DNA of 12,906 bases. It comes from Acetobacteraceae bacterium. GTDB taxonomy: Bacteria; Pseudomonadota; Alphaproteobacteria; Acetobacterales; Acetobacteraceae. The stretch's first letter is position 1; each line of letters begins with the position of its first letter. The stretch lies in NCBI GenBank assembly GCA_027489135.1, contig JAIYAI010000598.1, positions 1-12,906 on the forward strand, written 5' to 3'. The notes below the pieces were generated by a model that was not told the origin of the DNA, did no database searches, and worked only from the letters and a program-made list of their open reading frames with translations. The translations under genes and the position numbers were made by a program. This document shows, piece by piece, positions 6,819-12,906 of this stretch.

Positions 6819-7781
6819 ATGACCCCGCGCCTGCCGCGCCGCCCGCTGCTCGGTGGCCTCGCCGCCGCCGCACTCGCCCGCCCCGCGCCGGCGCAGGCCC
6901 GGCCGATCAGCATCATCGTGCCCTTCGCGCCGGGCGGCAGCACGGACATCGTCTCCCGCGTGCTGGCCGAGCGCATGACGCAGGTGCTGGGCCAGGCGGT
7001 GCAGGTGGAGAACCGGCCCGGCGCGAACACGATCATCGGTGCGGAGTATGTCGCCCGCGCGCGCCCCGATGGACACACGCTGCTGATGGCGGCGGGCACG
7101 ACGCTGACGATCAACCCCGTGATCGTGCCGAACCTGCCCTACAAGCTTGCCGATTTCGCGCCGATCATGCTGGCGACGACCTTCCCCTTCGGGATCCTGA
7201 GCCAGCCGCGCGGCGGGCCGCAGGACGTCGCCGCCTGGGTCGCCGCGGCGAAGGCGAAGCCGGGGCAGATGACCTACGGCACCAACGGGCCGACGACGCT
7301 GACCAACGTGGCGATGCTGATGGTCATGCAGCGCCTCGGCATCACGATGCAGGACGTGACGTACCGGGGCGACAGCGCGCAGCTTGCCGCCTTCATCGCC
7401 GGCGACCTCGACATGCTGATCGTCGCCGGCGGCACCGCCATCCCCGCGGCGCGCAACGGCCAGGGGCGGCTGATCGCCTGGACCAGCAGCCGCAAGGTTG
7501 ACGCCATGCCGGAGGTGCCGACGACGGCGGACTACGCGCCGGGGCTCGACGCGCTGAGCTGGTTCGGGCTGCTCGCGCCCGCGGGCACGCCGGGGGACCT
7601 CGTCCAGCGGATCAACGCGGCAGCGAACGAGGCGATGAAGGACCCGCGCATCCGCGAGCGCCTGATGAACGAGGGGATGTTCCTGGCCGGCGGCACGCCG
7701 CGCGATTTCCTCGACTTCCTGGAAACCTCGGACAAGGCGTGGCGGCCGATCCTGTCGAAGCTCGACGTGCCGCGGAATTAG
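6819..7781 (+). CDS. Tripartite tricarboxylate transporter substrate-binding protein (second Bug/TctC copy)
   Basis: Predicted periplasmic binding protein of 320 residues. The signal peptide (about 1-26) carries PRRPLLGGLAAAALA and ends at APAQA. The family hallmark ISIIVPFAPGGSTDIVSRVL (30-49) and VENRPGANTIIGAEYVARA follow, then MTYGTNGPTTLTNVAML and the second-lobe TYRGDSAQLAAFIAGDLDM, where the first copy has FPGIGQMVPQVLNGQVD. The ligand loops thus differ clearly between the two copies, suggesting different substrates. The ribosome site AAGAGG lies 10 bases before the ATG. It follows the exported protein by 19 bp. Bug proteins often occur without their own membrane subunits, and none are seen here. 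The longer frame from 6759 overlaps the previous gene and is not chosen. Confidence 0.94.
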   Translation: MTPRLPRRPLLGGLAAAALARPAPAQARPISIIVPFAPGGSTDIVSRVLAERMTQVLGQAVQVENRPGANTIIGAEYVARARPDGHTLLMAAGTTLTINPVIVPNLPYKLADFAPIMLATTFPFGILSQPRGGPQDVAAWVAAAKAKPGQMTYGTNGPTTLTNVAMLMVMQRLGITMQDVTYRGDSAQLAAFIAGDLDMLIVAGGTAIPAARNGQGRLIAWTSSRKVDAMPEVPTTADYAPGLDALSWFGLLAPAGTPGDLVQRINAAANEAMKDPRIRERLMNEGMFLAGGTPRDFLDFLETSDKAWRPILSKLDVPRN

Positions 7782-7798
7782 CTTGCCCTCAGGCGCGT

Positions 7799-7813
7799 CG
7801 TGCGAAAAGCACG
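7799..7813. repeat. Hairpin CGTGC-GAAAA-GCACG
   Basis: Five-base perfect arms around a GAAAA loop, 18 bp after the stop of the second Bug gene. On the minus strand the loop reads TTTTC. It is the first of three hairpins in this gap. It is too short and lacks a following T-run for a confident terminator call. Confidence 0.4.
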
Positions 7814-7825
7814 CCTCGACGTGAC

Positions 7826-7842
7826 GCGGCGGCATCCGCCGC
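7826..7842 (+). terminator. Candidate terminator hairpin after second Bug gene
   Basis: GCGGCGG (7826-7832), loop CAT, CCGCCGC (7836-7842): a perfect, very stable seven-pair stem, followed by the pyrimidine-rich CTTGGCTCTC but no true T-run. Its position 45 bp after the stop fits a terminator separating the Bug gene from the reductase gene. It is not canonical. Confidence 0.4.
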
Positions 7843-7885
7843 CTTGGCTCTCGCCCGACTGCGCACAGCGCGTAGAAGCGCACTC

Positions 7886-7903
7886 GGCCGCCTGGCGGCG
7901 GCC
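7886..7903. repeat. Hairpin GGCCGCC-TGGC-GGCGGCC
   Basis: Perfect seven-base arms with a four-base loop, 15 bp before the reductase Shine-Dalgarno, hence probably in its 5' leader. It might influence translation or be the third unit of a hairpin cluster. Confidence 0.45.
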
Positions 7904-7930
7904 GCCATACTCGACATGGGAGACAACGTG

Positions 7931-8812
7931 ATGAAGGACCGCATCGCCGTCCTCGGCATGGGCCAGATGGGCGCGAACATGGCGGCGCGCCTGACGCAGA
8001 CCGGCTTCGACGTGCTCGGCTACGACATCAGCCCGGCGCGGCGGCAGGAACTGGCCGAGCGCCAGGTCGCGGTGGCGGACACCATGCAGGCCGCGCTGGC
8101 CGGCCGCCCGACCGTGCTGACCAGCCTGCCCGACCCCGCCGCGGCACGTACCGCCTGGCTCGGCGCCGAAGGGCTGGTGGAGCAGGCGGAGCCCGGCTCG
8201 CTCATCCTCGAGCTCTCGACCCTCGACCCCGCGACGATGCGCGAGATCGGCGCGGCAGCGGCGGCCAAGGGCCTCGCGGTGCTGGACTGCCCGGTCAGCG
8301 GCGGCCCCGGTGAGTCGGAACGCGGCGAGCTCGTGCTGATCGTCGGCGGCGACATGGCCGATATCAAGCGTGCCGAGCCTGTCCTGAAGAGCCTCGGCCA
8401 GTCCTGGGCGCATACCGGCCCGGTCGGCACGGCCAAGGCGGTCAAGCTGGTGAACAACATGATGTCCATGGGCAACGTGCTGATCGCCTGCGAGGCCTTT
8501 GCACTTGGGGAGGCCGCCGGCGTCGCGCCGGACAAGCTGTACGAGGTCCTGTCGCAGAGCGGCGGGCGGTCCTTCCACTTCACCAAGCGCTTCCCGAAGG
8601 CGCTGAAGAACGATTTCGACCCCGGCTTCAAGATGGAGCTTGGGGAGAAGGACCTGGCGCTGGCCATCGACTTCGGTCGCAGCCTGCACCAGCCAACGCC
8701 AGCGACATCCGTGGTGCGGGAGTTGATGGCGACGGCGCTGGCGACCGGGCATCGCGGGCGGGACGTGGTGGCGCTGCTGGAGATGTTCCGCAGCTACGCC
8801 GCCAAGGGATAG
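7931..8812 (+). CDS. NAD(P)-dependent beta-hydroxyacid dehydrogenase (3-hydroxyisobutyrate dehydrogenase family)
   Basis: Cytosolic reductase/dehydrogenase of 293 residues, typical for the family, which interconverts a 3-hydroxy acid and its semialdehyde (3-hydroxyisobutyrate, tartronate semialdehyde or similar). The N-terminal Rossmann domain begins with RIAVLGMGQMGANMAARL (4-21), the dinucleotide-binding glycine motif. The substrate motif LDCPVSGGPGESERGELVLI (118-137) and the catalytic Lys, K172 in AVKLVNNMM, are present. The C-terminal half is the all-helical domain. The ATG at 7931 is preferred because GGGAGA (7918-7923) lies just before it and the protein then begins like its relatives; an in-frame ATG at 7916 would add MGDNV. 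Substrate is unknown. The neighbouring Bug proteins and ThDP enzyme suggest a role in carboxylate use, but they are not clearly in one operon. Confidence 0.92.
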   Translation: MKDRIAVLGMGQMGANMAARLTQTGFDVLGYDISPARRQELAERQVAVADTMQAALAGRPTVLTSLPDPAAARTAWLGAEGLVEQAEPGSLILELSTLDPATMREIGAAAAAKGLAVLDCPVSGGPGESERGELVLIVGGDMADIKRAEPVLKSLGQSWAHTGPVGTAKAVKLVNNMMSMGNVLIACEAFALGEAAGVAPDKLYEVLSQSGGRSFHFTKRFPKALKNDFDPGFKMELGEKDLALAIDFGRSLHQPTPATSVVRELMATALATGHRGRDVVALLEMFRSYAAKG

Positions 8813-8814
8813 CC

Positions 8815-8833
8815 CGGCCCGCTAAGGGGGCCG
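8815..8833 (+). terminator. Candidate terminator hairpin after the reductase gene
   Basis: CGGCCC (8815-8820), loop GCTAAGG, GGGCCG (8828-8833), starting two bases after the TAG stop. The stem is perfect and GC-only but lacks a T-run, so it may act only partly or with Rho. Confidence 0.4.
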
Positions 8834-9055
8834 CCGACGCGCCGCCGCCCGCACAGCCTCGCATTCCAGCCGCCGCGTCGCCATGTAGGCGTCGGGTCGG
8901 GGATGCCCGCGTGGGCGCCGGCTGGTCCCGGCCTCGATCGGCTGTCCTCTCCCTGCTCGGACGTCGCGGTGCCCGGCGCGAGAGCCCTGCGCAGCAGCGC
9001 ATGGGCCACCCCATGGCCGGCCCGATGCTCCGGGGCAGGCGAAAGAGATGCCTCG
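8834..9055 (+). other. Intergenic region upstream of the hydrolase gene
   Basis: About 220 bp after the candidate terminator. Open frames here on both strands have no recognisable protein features and are judged to be GC-driven shadows. No promoter could be named. Confidence 0.3.
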
Positions 9056-10057
9056 ATGAAGTCCCTTCTCGCAGGCCTCCTCGGCGCGCTGGTCGCGCTG
9101 GCAGGATTGCCTGCCGCGGCGTCGGTCGGCTTCGCCGTGCTGCAGGTTCCGGACGGTGCCGCGCCGCCGATCGAGGTCGGCGTCTGGTATCCCGCCCAGG
9201 CGCCGGCGCGGGCCACCGCCGTCGGCCTGCTGACCCAGGACGTCGCACGGGACGCCCTGCCGCAGGGCCGCGGCCTGCCGCTGGTGGTGATCTCGCACGG
9301 CAATGGCGGCTCCTTCGCAAGCCATGCCGCGACGGCCTTCGCCCTGGCGCAGGCGGGCTTCGTCGTGGCCGCGCCGTCCCACACGGGCGACACCCATGCC
9401 GACCAGTCGCGCGCGACGGATCTCGGCGGCCGCACCCGCGGCCTGGTGGCCGTGATCGACGGCATGGTCCTGCGCTGGTCGCCGGGGACCGTCGACCCGG
9501 CGCGCATCGGCGCCTTCGGCTTCTCCGCGGGCGCTTTCACCGTGCTGGTGGTGGCGGGGGGCGTGCCCGACCTCGCGCGCATCGGGCCGCATTGCGCGGC
9601 CAATCCCGGACTCTACGACTGCCGGATGATCGCCAGCGCGCAACGGGAGGACATGCCGGCGGCCGGGCAGGGATCGGCGCCGGGTGCGGCGCCCGTCTTC
9701 GTCCGCGACCGGCGGCTGCGATCGCTCGTCATCGCCGCCCCCGCGCTCGGCTTCACGTTTGCACCCGCCGGCCTGGCGGGGGTGACGGTGCCCGTCCAGC
9801 TCTGGCAGGGCAAGGACGACGTCATCCTGCCGCCGCGCCTCTATGCCGAGCGGGTGCGCGCGGCCCTGCCGACGCCGCCCGAGGTGCATGTCGTGGACCG
9901 TGCCGGCCACTTCGACTTCATGTCGCCATGCTCCGAGGCGCTCGCGCGTGCCGCGCCGGCGATCTGCAGCAGCGCGGGCGGCTTCGATCGCCCCGCCTTC
10001 AGCAAGCGCTTCGACTCCGAACTCGTCTGGTTCTTCAAGCGGACGCTGGAACGCTGA
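9056..10057 (+). CDS. Exported alpha/beta hydrolase (dienelactone-hydrolase-like)
   Basis: 333 residues. A signal peptide (about 1-22, MKSLLAGLLGALVALAG, ending PAAAS) indicates a periplasmic or secreted enzyme. The alpha/beta-hydrolase core shows the oxyanion-loop HGNGG (81-85), the nucleophile elbow GFSAG (S157), a likely acid in GKDDVILPP (D254 or D255) and the catalytic His in DRAGHFDF (H285), so the triad is complete. It resembles the predicted dienelactone hydrolase / PAF-acetylhydrolase-like group; the ester it cleaves cannot be told. Four cysteines (C180, C189, C292, C304) follow the nucleophile and could form disulphides in the periplasm. The start is set by the signal peptide; the ribosome site is weak (AGAGA). 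It has its own 243-bp upstream gap and ends 22 bp from the convergent mutY. Confidence 0.88.
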   Translation: MKSLLAGLLGALVALAGLPAAASVGFAVLQVPDGAAPPIEVGVWYPAQAPARATAVGLLTQDVARDALPQGRGLPLVVISHGNGGSFASHAATAFALAQAGFVVAAPSHTGDTHADQSRATDLGGRTRGLVAVIDGMVLRWSPGTVDPARIGAFGFSAGAFTVLVVAGGVPDLARIGPHCAANPGLYDCRMIASAQREDMPAAGQGSAPGAAPVFVRDRRLRSLVIAAPALGFTFAPAGLAGVTVPVQLWQGKDDVILPPRLYAERVRAALPTPPEVHVVDRAGHFDFMSPCSEALARAAPAICSSAGGFDRPAFSKRFDSELVWFFKRTLER

Positions 10058-10079
10058 CGCGCCCGTCCCCGATGGCCGT

Positions 10080-11129
10080 TCAGCCGGGCGCCAACCGCAT
10101 CAGCTTGCGCATCACCGTGGGCAGCGCCCGCTCCGCCTCCTCCACCGTCCGCACCTCCTCCCCCAGCCCGGGCTCGATCCGCCCCACCCGCGCCGCGAAG
10201 AGATCCATCGCCAGTTCGAAATGCGTGAAGCCGTGCCGTGCCTCCCCCGGCACGGGCTGCCAGCCCTGCCCCTGCGGCGGCGCATGCGCCATCGCCTCCG
10301 CCGCATCCCACCGTGCCTCCCGCCAAGGCGTTCCCGGCACCTCCAGCATGCCGCCCAGCAGCCCCTTCGGCGGGCGCCGGCGCAGCAGCACGCGGCCCGC
10401 ATCGTCGCGCAGCAGGAAGTGCACGCCGTAGCGCAGCGGCCGCGCCTTCTTCGGCGCCTTGGCCGGCAGCGCCTCCTGCACCCCGGCCGCCCGCGCGGCG
10501 CAGGCCTTGGCCCAGGGGCAGATCGTGCAGGCCGGCGCGCGCGGCGTGCAGATCGTGGCCCCGAGGTCGAACAACGCCTGCGCGAAATCGCCGGGCCTCG
10601 CCGCCGCCGCCGCGTCCGCCATGAACCCCTGCGCCAGCGCGCCGAGCCGCGGCTTCGCGCCCGGCAGCGGCTCCTCCACGCGGAAGATCCGCGCGGCGAC
10701 GCGCTCCACATTGCCGTCCAGCGGCACGCGCGGCTGGTCGAAGGCGATCGCCGCGATCGCGGCGGCGGTATAGGCACCGATGCCGGGCAGCGCCCGCAGC
10801 CCCGCCTCGTCGCGGGGGGAATCGCCCCCCGCCGCCGCCACCGCCCGCGCGCAGGCATGCAGGTTGCGGGCGCGGGCGTAGTAGCCGAGGCCCGCCCATT
10901 CCTCCATCACATCGGCCTCCGGCGCCGCGGCCAGGGCGGATATGTCCGGAAACCGCGCCAGGAAGCGCTGGAAACGCGGCCCCACCGCGGCGACGGTGGT
11001 CTGCTGGAGCATGACCTCCGACAGCCAGATGCGGTAGGGATCGCCCCGCTGCCCCGCCGCCGCCCGCCAGGGCATGCTGCGGCGATGGCGGTCGTACCAG
11101 ATGAGCAGGTCTGCGGCTGAAGGTGTCAC
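10080..11129 (-). CDS. mutY: Adenine DNA glycosylase MutY
   Basis: Base-excision repair enzyme that removes adenine mispaired with 8-oxoguanine. 349 residues, like E. coli MutY. Seen: the catalytic Glu in WLSEVMLQQT (E38), GLGYYARARNL, the helix-hairpin-helix LPGIGAYTAAAI (114-125), the catalytic Asp in PLDGNVERVAARIF (D138), and the 4Fe-4S ligands C194, C201, C204, C210 with spacing C-X6-C-X2-C-X5-C. A C-terminal NUDIX-like 8-oxoguanine recognition domain follows (about 232-345), with VLLRRRPPKGLLGGMLEVPG and HGFTHFELAMDLF. The start is a GTG at 11129 (VTPSAADLLIWYDRHRR) because the only nearby ATG lies inside the conserved N-terminus. No Shine-Dalgarno precedes it. The start codon abuts that of the divergent DUF721 gene with no base between. 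Confidence 0.95.
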   Translation of the reverse strand: MTPSAADLLIWYDRHRRSMPWRAAAGQRGDPYRIWLSEVMLQQTTVAAVGPRFQRFLARFPDISALAAAPEADVMEEWAGLGYYARARNLHACARAVAAAGGDSPRDEAGLRALPGIGAYTAAAIAAIAFDQPRVPLDGNVERVAARIFRVEEPLPGAKPRLGALAQGFMADAAAAARPGDFAQALFDLGATICTPRAPACTICPWAKACAARAAGVQEALPAKAPKKARPLRYGVHFLLRDDAGRVLLRRRPPKGLLGGMLEVPGTPWREARWDAAEAMAHAPPQGQGWQPVPGEARHGFTHFELAMDLFAARVGRIEPGLGEEVRTVEEAERALPTVMRKLMRLAPG

Positions 11130-11603
11130 ATGGCCGATGATAGCGAGGATCAGCGATTCCTGGGCGGCCCCCGCGCGCTCGGCGCGCTGATCCCGCGCCT
11201 GACCCGCCCCGCCTTCAAGCGCCGCAGCCCGGCCGGCGCCACGCTGATGACGGAATGGCCCAGCATCGTCGGCCCGGCGCTCGCCGCGGTGACGGAACCG
11301 CAGCGCTTCTCCGCCGGCACGCTGACCATCGCCTGCGCCGGCCCGGTGGCGATGGAACTCGCCCATCTCGGCCCGCAGCTGATGGACCGCATCAACGGCC
11401 AGCTCGGCCAGGCGATGGTACAGCGCCTGCGCTTCGTGCAGCGCGCCCCCACGGCCCGTCCCGCGGCCCGCCCTGCGCCCCGCCCCACCGCGCCCCCGAA
11501 GCTGCCCGAGCGCATCGACGCGGCCCTGGCCGAGATCCCGGACGAGGCCCTGCGCGCGGCGCTGGCAAAGCTCGGCCGGGGCGTCTATCGGGGTGGCGGC
11601 TGA
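11130..11603 (+). CDS. dciA: DUF721 / DciA-like protein (replicative helicase loader family)
   Basis: 157 residues, predicted cytosolic, nucleic-acid binding. The N-terminal DUF721 domain (about 13-105) shows LGALIPRLTRPAFKRRSP, the W-x-x-IVGP-L signature (TEWPSIVGPALAAVTEP), then a TLTIACAGPVAMELAHLGPQ strand-helix and INGQLGQAMVQRLRF. This is the KH-like fold of DciA, the protein that loads DnaB in bacteria lacking DnaC; the functional link is established for the family, not for this gene. A basic Ala/Pro/Arg linker (about 106-130) leads to a helical C-terminus, ALAEIPDEALRAALAKLG. A GAAGG-type ribosome site lies 6-10 bases before the ATG, inside the mutY coding sequence. It lies upstream of the DsbA-like and smc genes on the same strand. 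Confidence 0.88.
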   Translation: MADDSEDQRFLGGPRALGALIPRLTRPAFKRRSPAGATLMTEWPSIVGPALAAVTEPQRFSAGTLTIACAGPVAMELAHLGPQLMDRINGQLGQAMVQRLRFVQRAPTARPAARPAPRPTAPPKLPERIDAALAEIPDEALRAALAKLGRGVYRGGG

Positions 11604-11682
11604 CCCCCCCGGCCCTCGATTCGTCCGCGGACTCCGATCCATGGGCGCCTCGTTCCGTCGGGTGACCGGATACTTCGCTCCC
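11604..11682 (+). other. Short gap before the DsbA-like gene
   Basis: About 80 bp with no hairpin strong enough for a terminator and no clear promoter; read-through from the DUF721 gene is plausible. Confidence 0.3.
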
Positions 11683-11690
11683 GAGGAGGA
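11683..11690 (+). promoter_or_regulatory. Ribosome binding site of the DsbA-like gene
   Basis: GAGGAGGA, ending three bases before the ATG at 11694; the strongest Shine-Dalgarno in this part of the window. It fixes the start. Confidence 0.75.
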
Positions 11691-11693
11691 CCG

Positions 11694-12311
11694 ATGCGCC
11701 TCGACCGCCGCCACACCCTGCTGGCCCTCGCCGCCGCGCCCTTGCTGCCCGGCACGGCCCGTGCCCAGACCACGGATCCCCGCCTGACCGAGCGGAGCAT
11801 GGGCAAGGCCGACGCACCCGTGACGGTGCAGGAGTTCTTCTCCCTCACCTGCGGCCATTGCGCGGCCTTCCAGAAGGACACTTGGCCGCAGGTGGAGAAG
11901 GAGCTGGTCCAGCCCGGCATCGTCCGCTGGGTCTGGCGCGACTTCCCGCTCGATCGCACCGCGCTGGCCGCCGCCGCCGTCGCCCGCGCCCTGCCCGCCA
12001 TGCGCTACGAGGGCTTCATCAACACGCTGCTGGTCAACCAGGAGCGCTGGGCCTTCCGCCAGGACTGGGCGGAGGAACTGGCGAAGATGGCGGCACTGGC
12101 CGGCCTCTCCCGCCAGGCCTTCGAACAGCTCCGTAGTGACGAATCCTATCTGCGCGCCATCCTCGCCGGCCGGCAGGAGGCGGAACGCGAGTTCAGCATC
12201 CAGGCGACGCCGAGCTTCGCCATCCAGTCCGGCGGCCGGACGAAGATGCAGAACGGCAACCTCCCCTTCGACCGCTTCAAGGCGCTGGTCGAAGAAGTCC
12301 GGCGCGGCTGA
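11694..12311 (+). CDS. DsbA-family thiol:disulfide oxidoreductase, periplasmic
   Basis: 205 residues. The N-terminus is an export signal (MRLDRRHTLLALAAAPLLPG, cleavage near ARAQ at 22-25), with twin arginines that suggest possible Tat export. The thioredoxin-like core has the active-site motif CGHC (53-56, in SLTCGHCAAF), the helical insert with VWRDFPLDRTALAAA, and the cis-proline loop ATPSFAI (P173). CGHC and the overall layout fit the DsbA-like/Com1 thioredoxin group that introduces or reshuffles disulphides in exported proteins. Smc starts 16 bp downstream, so the two are almost certainly co-transcribed. The exact position among DsbA, DsbG-like and other members cannot be settled from sequence alone, so no symbol is given. 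Confidence 0.93.
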   Translation: MRLDRRHTLLALAAAPLLPGTARAQTTDPRLTERSMGKADAPVTVQEFFSLTCGHCAAFQKDTWPQVEKELVQPGIVRWVWRDFPLDRTALAAAAVARALPAMRYEGFINTLLVNQERWAFRQDWAEELAKMAALAGLSRQAFEQLRSDESYLRAILAGRQEAEREFSIQATPSFAIQSGGRTKMQNGNLPFDRFKALVEEVRRG

Positions 12312-12327
12312 ACGCGGGTAGCCCGGG

Positions 12328-12906
12328 ATGACGGACGGCGAGCAGGATCCCCCGGCCGAGCCGCCGGTCGAGACGCCCGAGACCGAGGCCGCGGCGCCGG
12401 TCGAGGAACCCCGCGCGCGCCCCACCGTGCGCGCCATCCTCAGCCGCATCCGCATCCAGGGCTTCAAGAGCTTCGCCGACCCCACCACGGTCGAGGTCTA
12501 TCCCGGCCTCACCGGCATCGTCGGGCCCAATGGCTGCGGAAAGTCGAACGTCGTCGAGGCGCTGCGCTGGGCGATGGGCGAGACCAGCGCCAAGTCGATG
12601 CGCGGCGGGGAGATGGACGACGTCATCTTCGCCGGCACCGCGACGCGCCCGGGCCGCAACCTCGCGGAGGTCACGCTGACGCTGGAGGAGGCCGCCGGCC
12701 TCGCGCCGCCGCCGCATGACAGCGCGCCGGAGCTCGAGATCCTGCGCCGCATCGCGCGGGGCGAGGGGTCCAATTTCCGAATCAACGGCCGCGAACTGCG
12801 CGCCCGCGACGTGCAGACCATGTTCATGGACATCGGCTCCGGCGCCCGGGCCTCCGGCATGGTCAGCCAGGGCCGCGTCGCGCAGCTGATCGGCGCGAAG
12901 CCCGAG
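12328..12906 (+). CDS. smc: Chromosome segregation ATPase SMC, N-terminal part, cut by right edge
   Basis: Structural maintenance of chromosomes protein, the condensin ATPase that works with ScpA/ScpB. 193 codons are present. The N-terminal head begins at ILSRIRIQGFKSFADPT (37-53) and has the Walker A motif GPNGCGKS (66-73), then NVVEALRWAMGETSAKSMRG with the Q-loop-like region, and further on NFRINGRELRARDVQ, MDIGSGARASGMVSQGRV. The coiled coils, hinge, signature motif and Walker B lie outside the window. Odd: about 35 acidic, Pro/Glu/Ala-rich residues precede the conserved start (MTDGEQDPPAEPPVETPETE). A GTG at 12427 would remove them but has no suitable ribosome site; the ATG at 12328 also has only a weak one (CCGGG). 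It is coupled to the DsbA-like gene. Confidence 0.97.
   Translation, partial: MTDGEQDPPAEPPVETPETEAAAPVEEPRARPTVRAILSRIRIQGFKSFADPTTVEVYPGLTGIVGPNGCGKSNVVEALRWAMGETSAKSMRGGEMDDVIFAGTATRPGRNLAEVTLTLEEAAGLAPPPHDSAPELEILRRIARGEGSNFRINGRELRARDVQTMFMDIGSGARASGMVSQGRVAQLIGAKPE

Noticed and set aside
5576..7883. Long minus-strand frames (5576-7114, 6621-7883) opposite the exported protein and second Bug gene
   Set aside because: His/Arg/Gly-rich shadows of well-supported plus-strand genes.
8903..9055. 51-residue N-terminal extension of the alpha/beta hydrolase
   Set aside because: It would bury the signal peptide inside the protein; the start at 9056 gives a normal exported enzyme.

Overview
The window is high-GC DNA with strongly GC-biased third codon positions. 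It looks like chromosome of an alphaproteobacterium, most plausibly of the Acetobacteraceae/Roseomonas type. That placement is inferred from base composition, from two tripartite-tricarboxylate (Bug/TctC) binding proteins close together, and from the gene order mutY / DUF721-dciA / dsbA-like / smc. No rRNA, tRNA, CRISPR, insertion sequence or prophage was seen.

Left part (1-1643). On the minus strand grpE (776-1357) precedes dnaK (574 to beyond the left edge), separated by an unusually long 201-bp gap. The 286 bp upstream of grpE hold several inverted repeats. No hrcA gene and no CIRCE operator is visible. A small, unrecognised plus-strand gene (1644-1985) runs divergently from grpE.

Regulator/pseudoprotease pair (1998-3465, minus). 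A DegP/HtrA-like protein with a C-terminal PDZ domain has lost its catalytic His and Ser (both Glu here). One base after its stop codon a LuxR-type HTH protein begins, whose receiver-like N-terminal part is shortened and lacks the conserved Lys. This tightly coupled pair of degenerate proteins is the most interesting candidate for an undescribed functional unit.

Metabolic/accessory part (3625-10057). It contains a Bug-family binding protein, a thiamine-diphosphate enzyme of the acetolactate-synthase type that is clearly broken (internal deletion plus frame change), a conserved exported protein with a Tyr/Pro-rich tail, a second Bug protein, a 3-hydroxyisobutyrate-dehydrogenase-family reductase and an exported alpha/beta hydrolase. 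No TctA/TctB membrane subunits accompany the binding proteins. The gaps around the reductase contain hairpins that may be terminators.

Right part (10080-12906). mutY (minus) and dciA-like DUF721 (plus) have start codons that abut with no intergenic base. They are followed by a DsbA-like oxidoreductase and the 5' part of smc, cut by the right edge. This is a conserved housekeeping block for base-excision repair, replicative helicase loading, periplasmic thiol oxidation and chromosome organisation.
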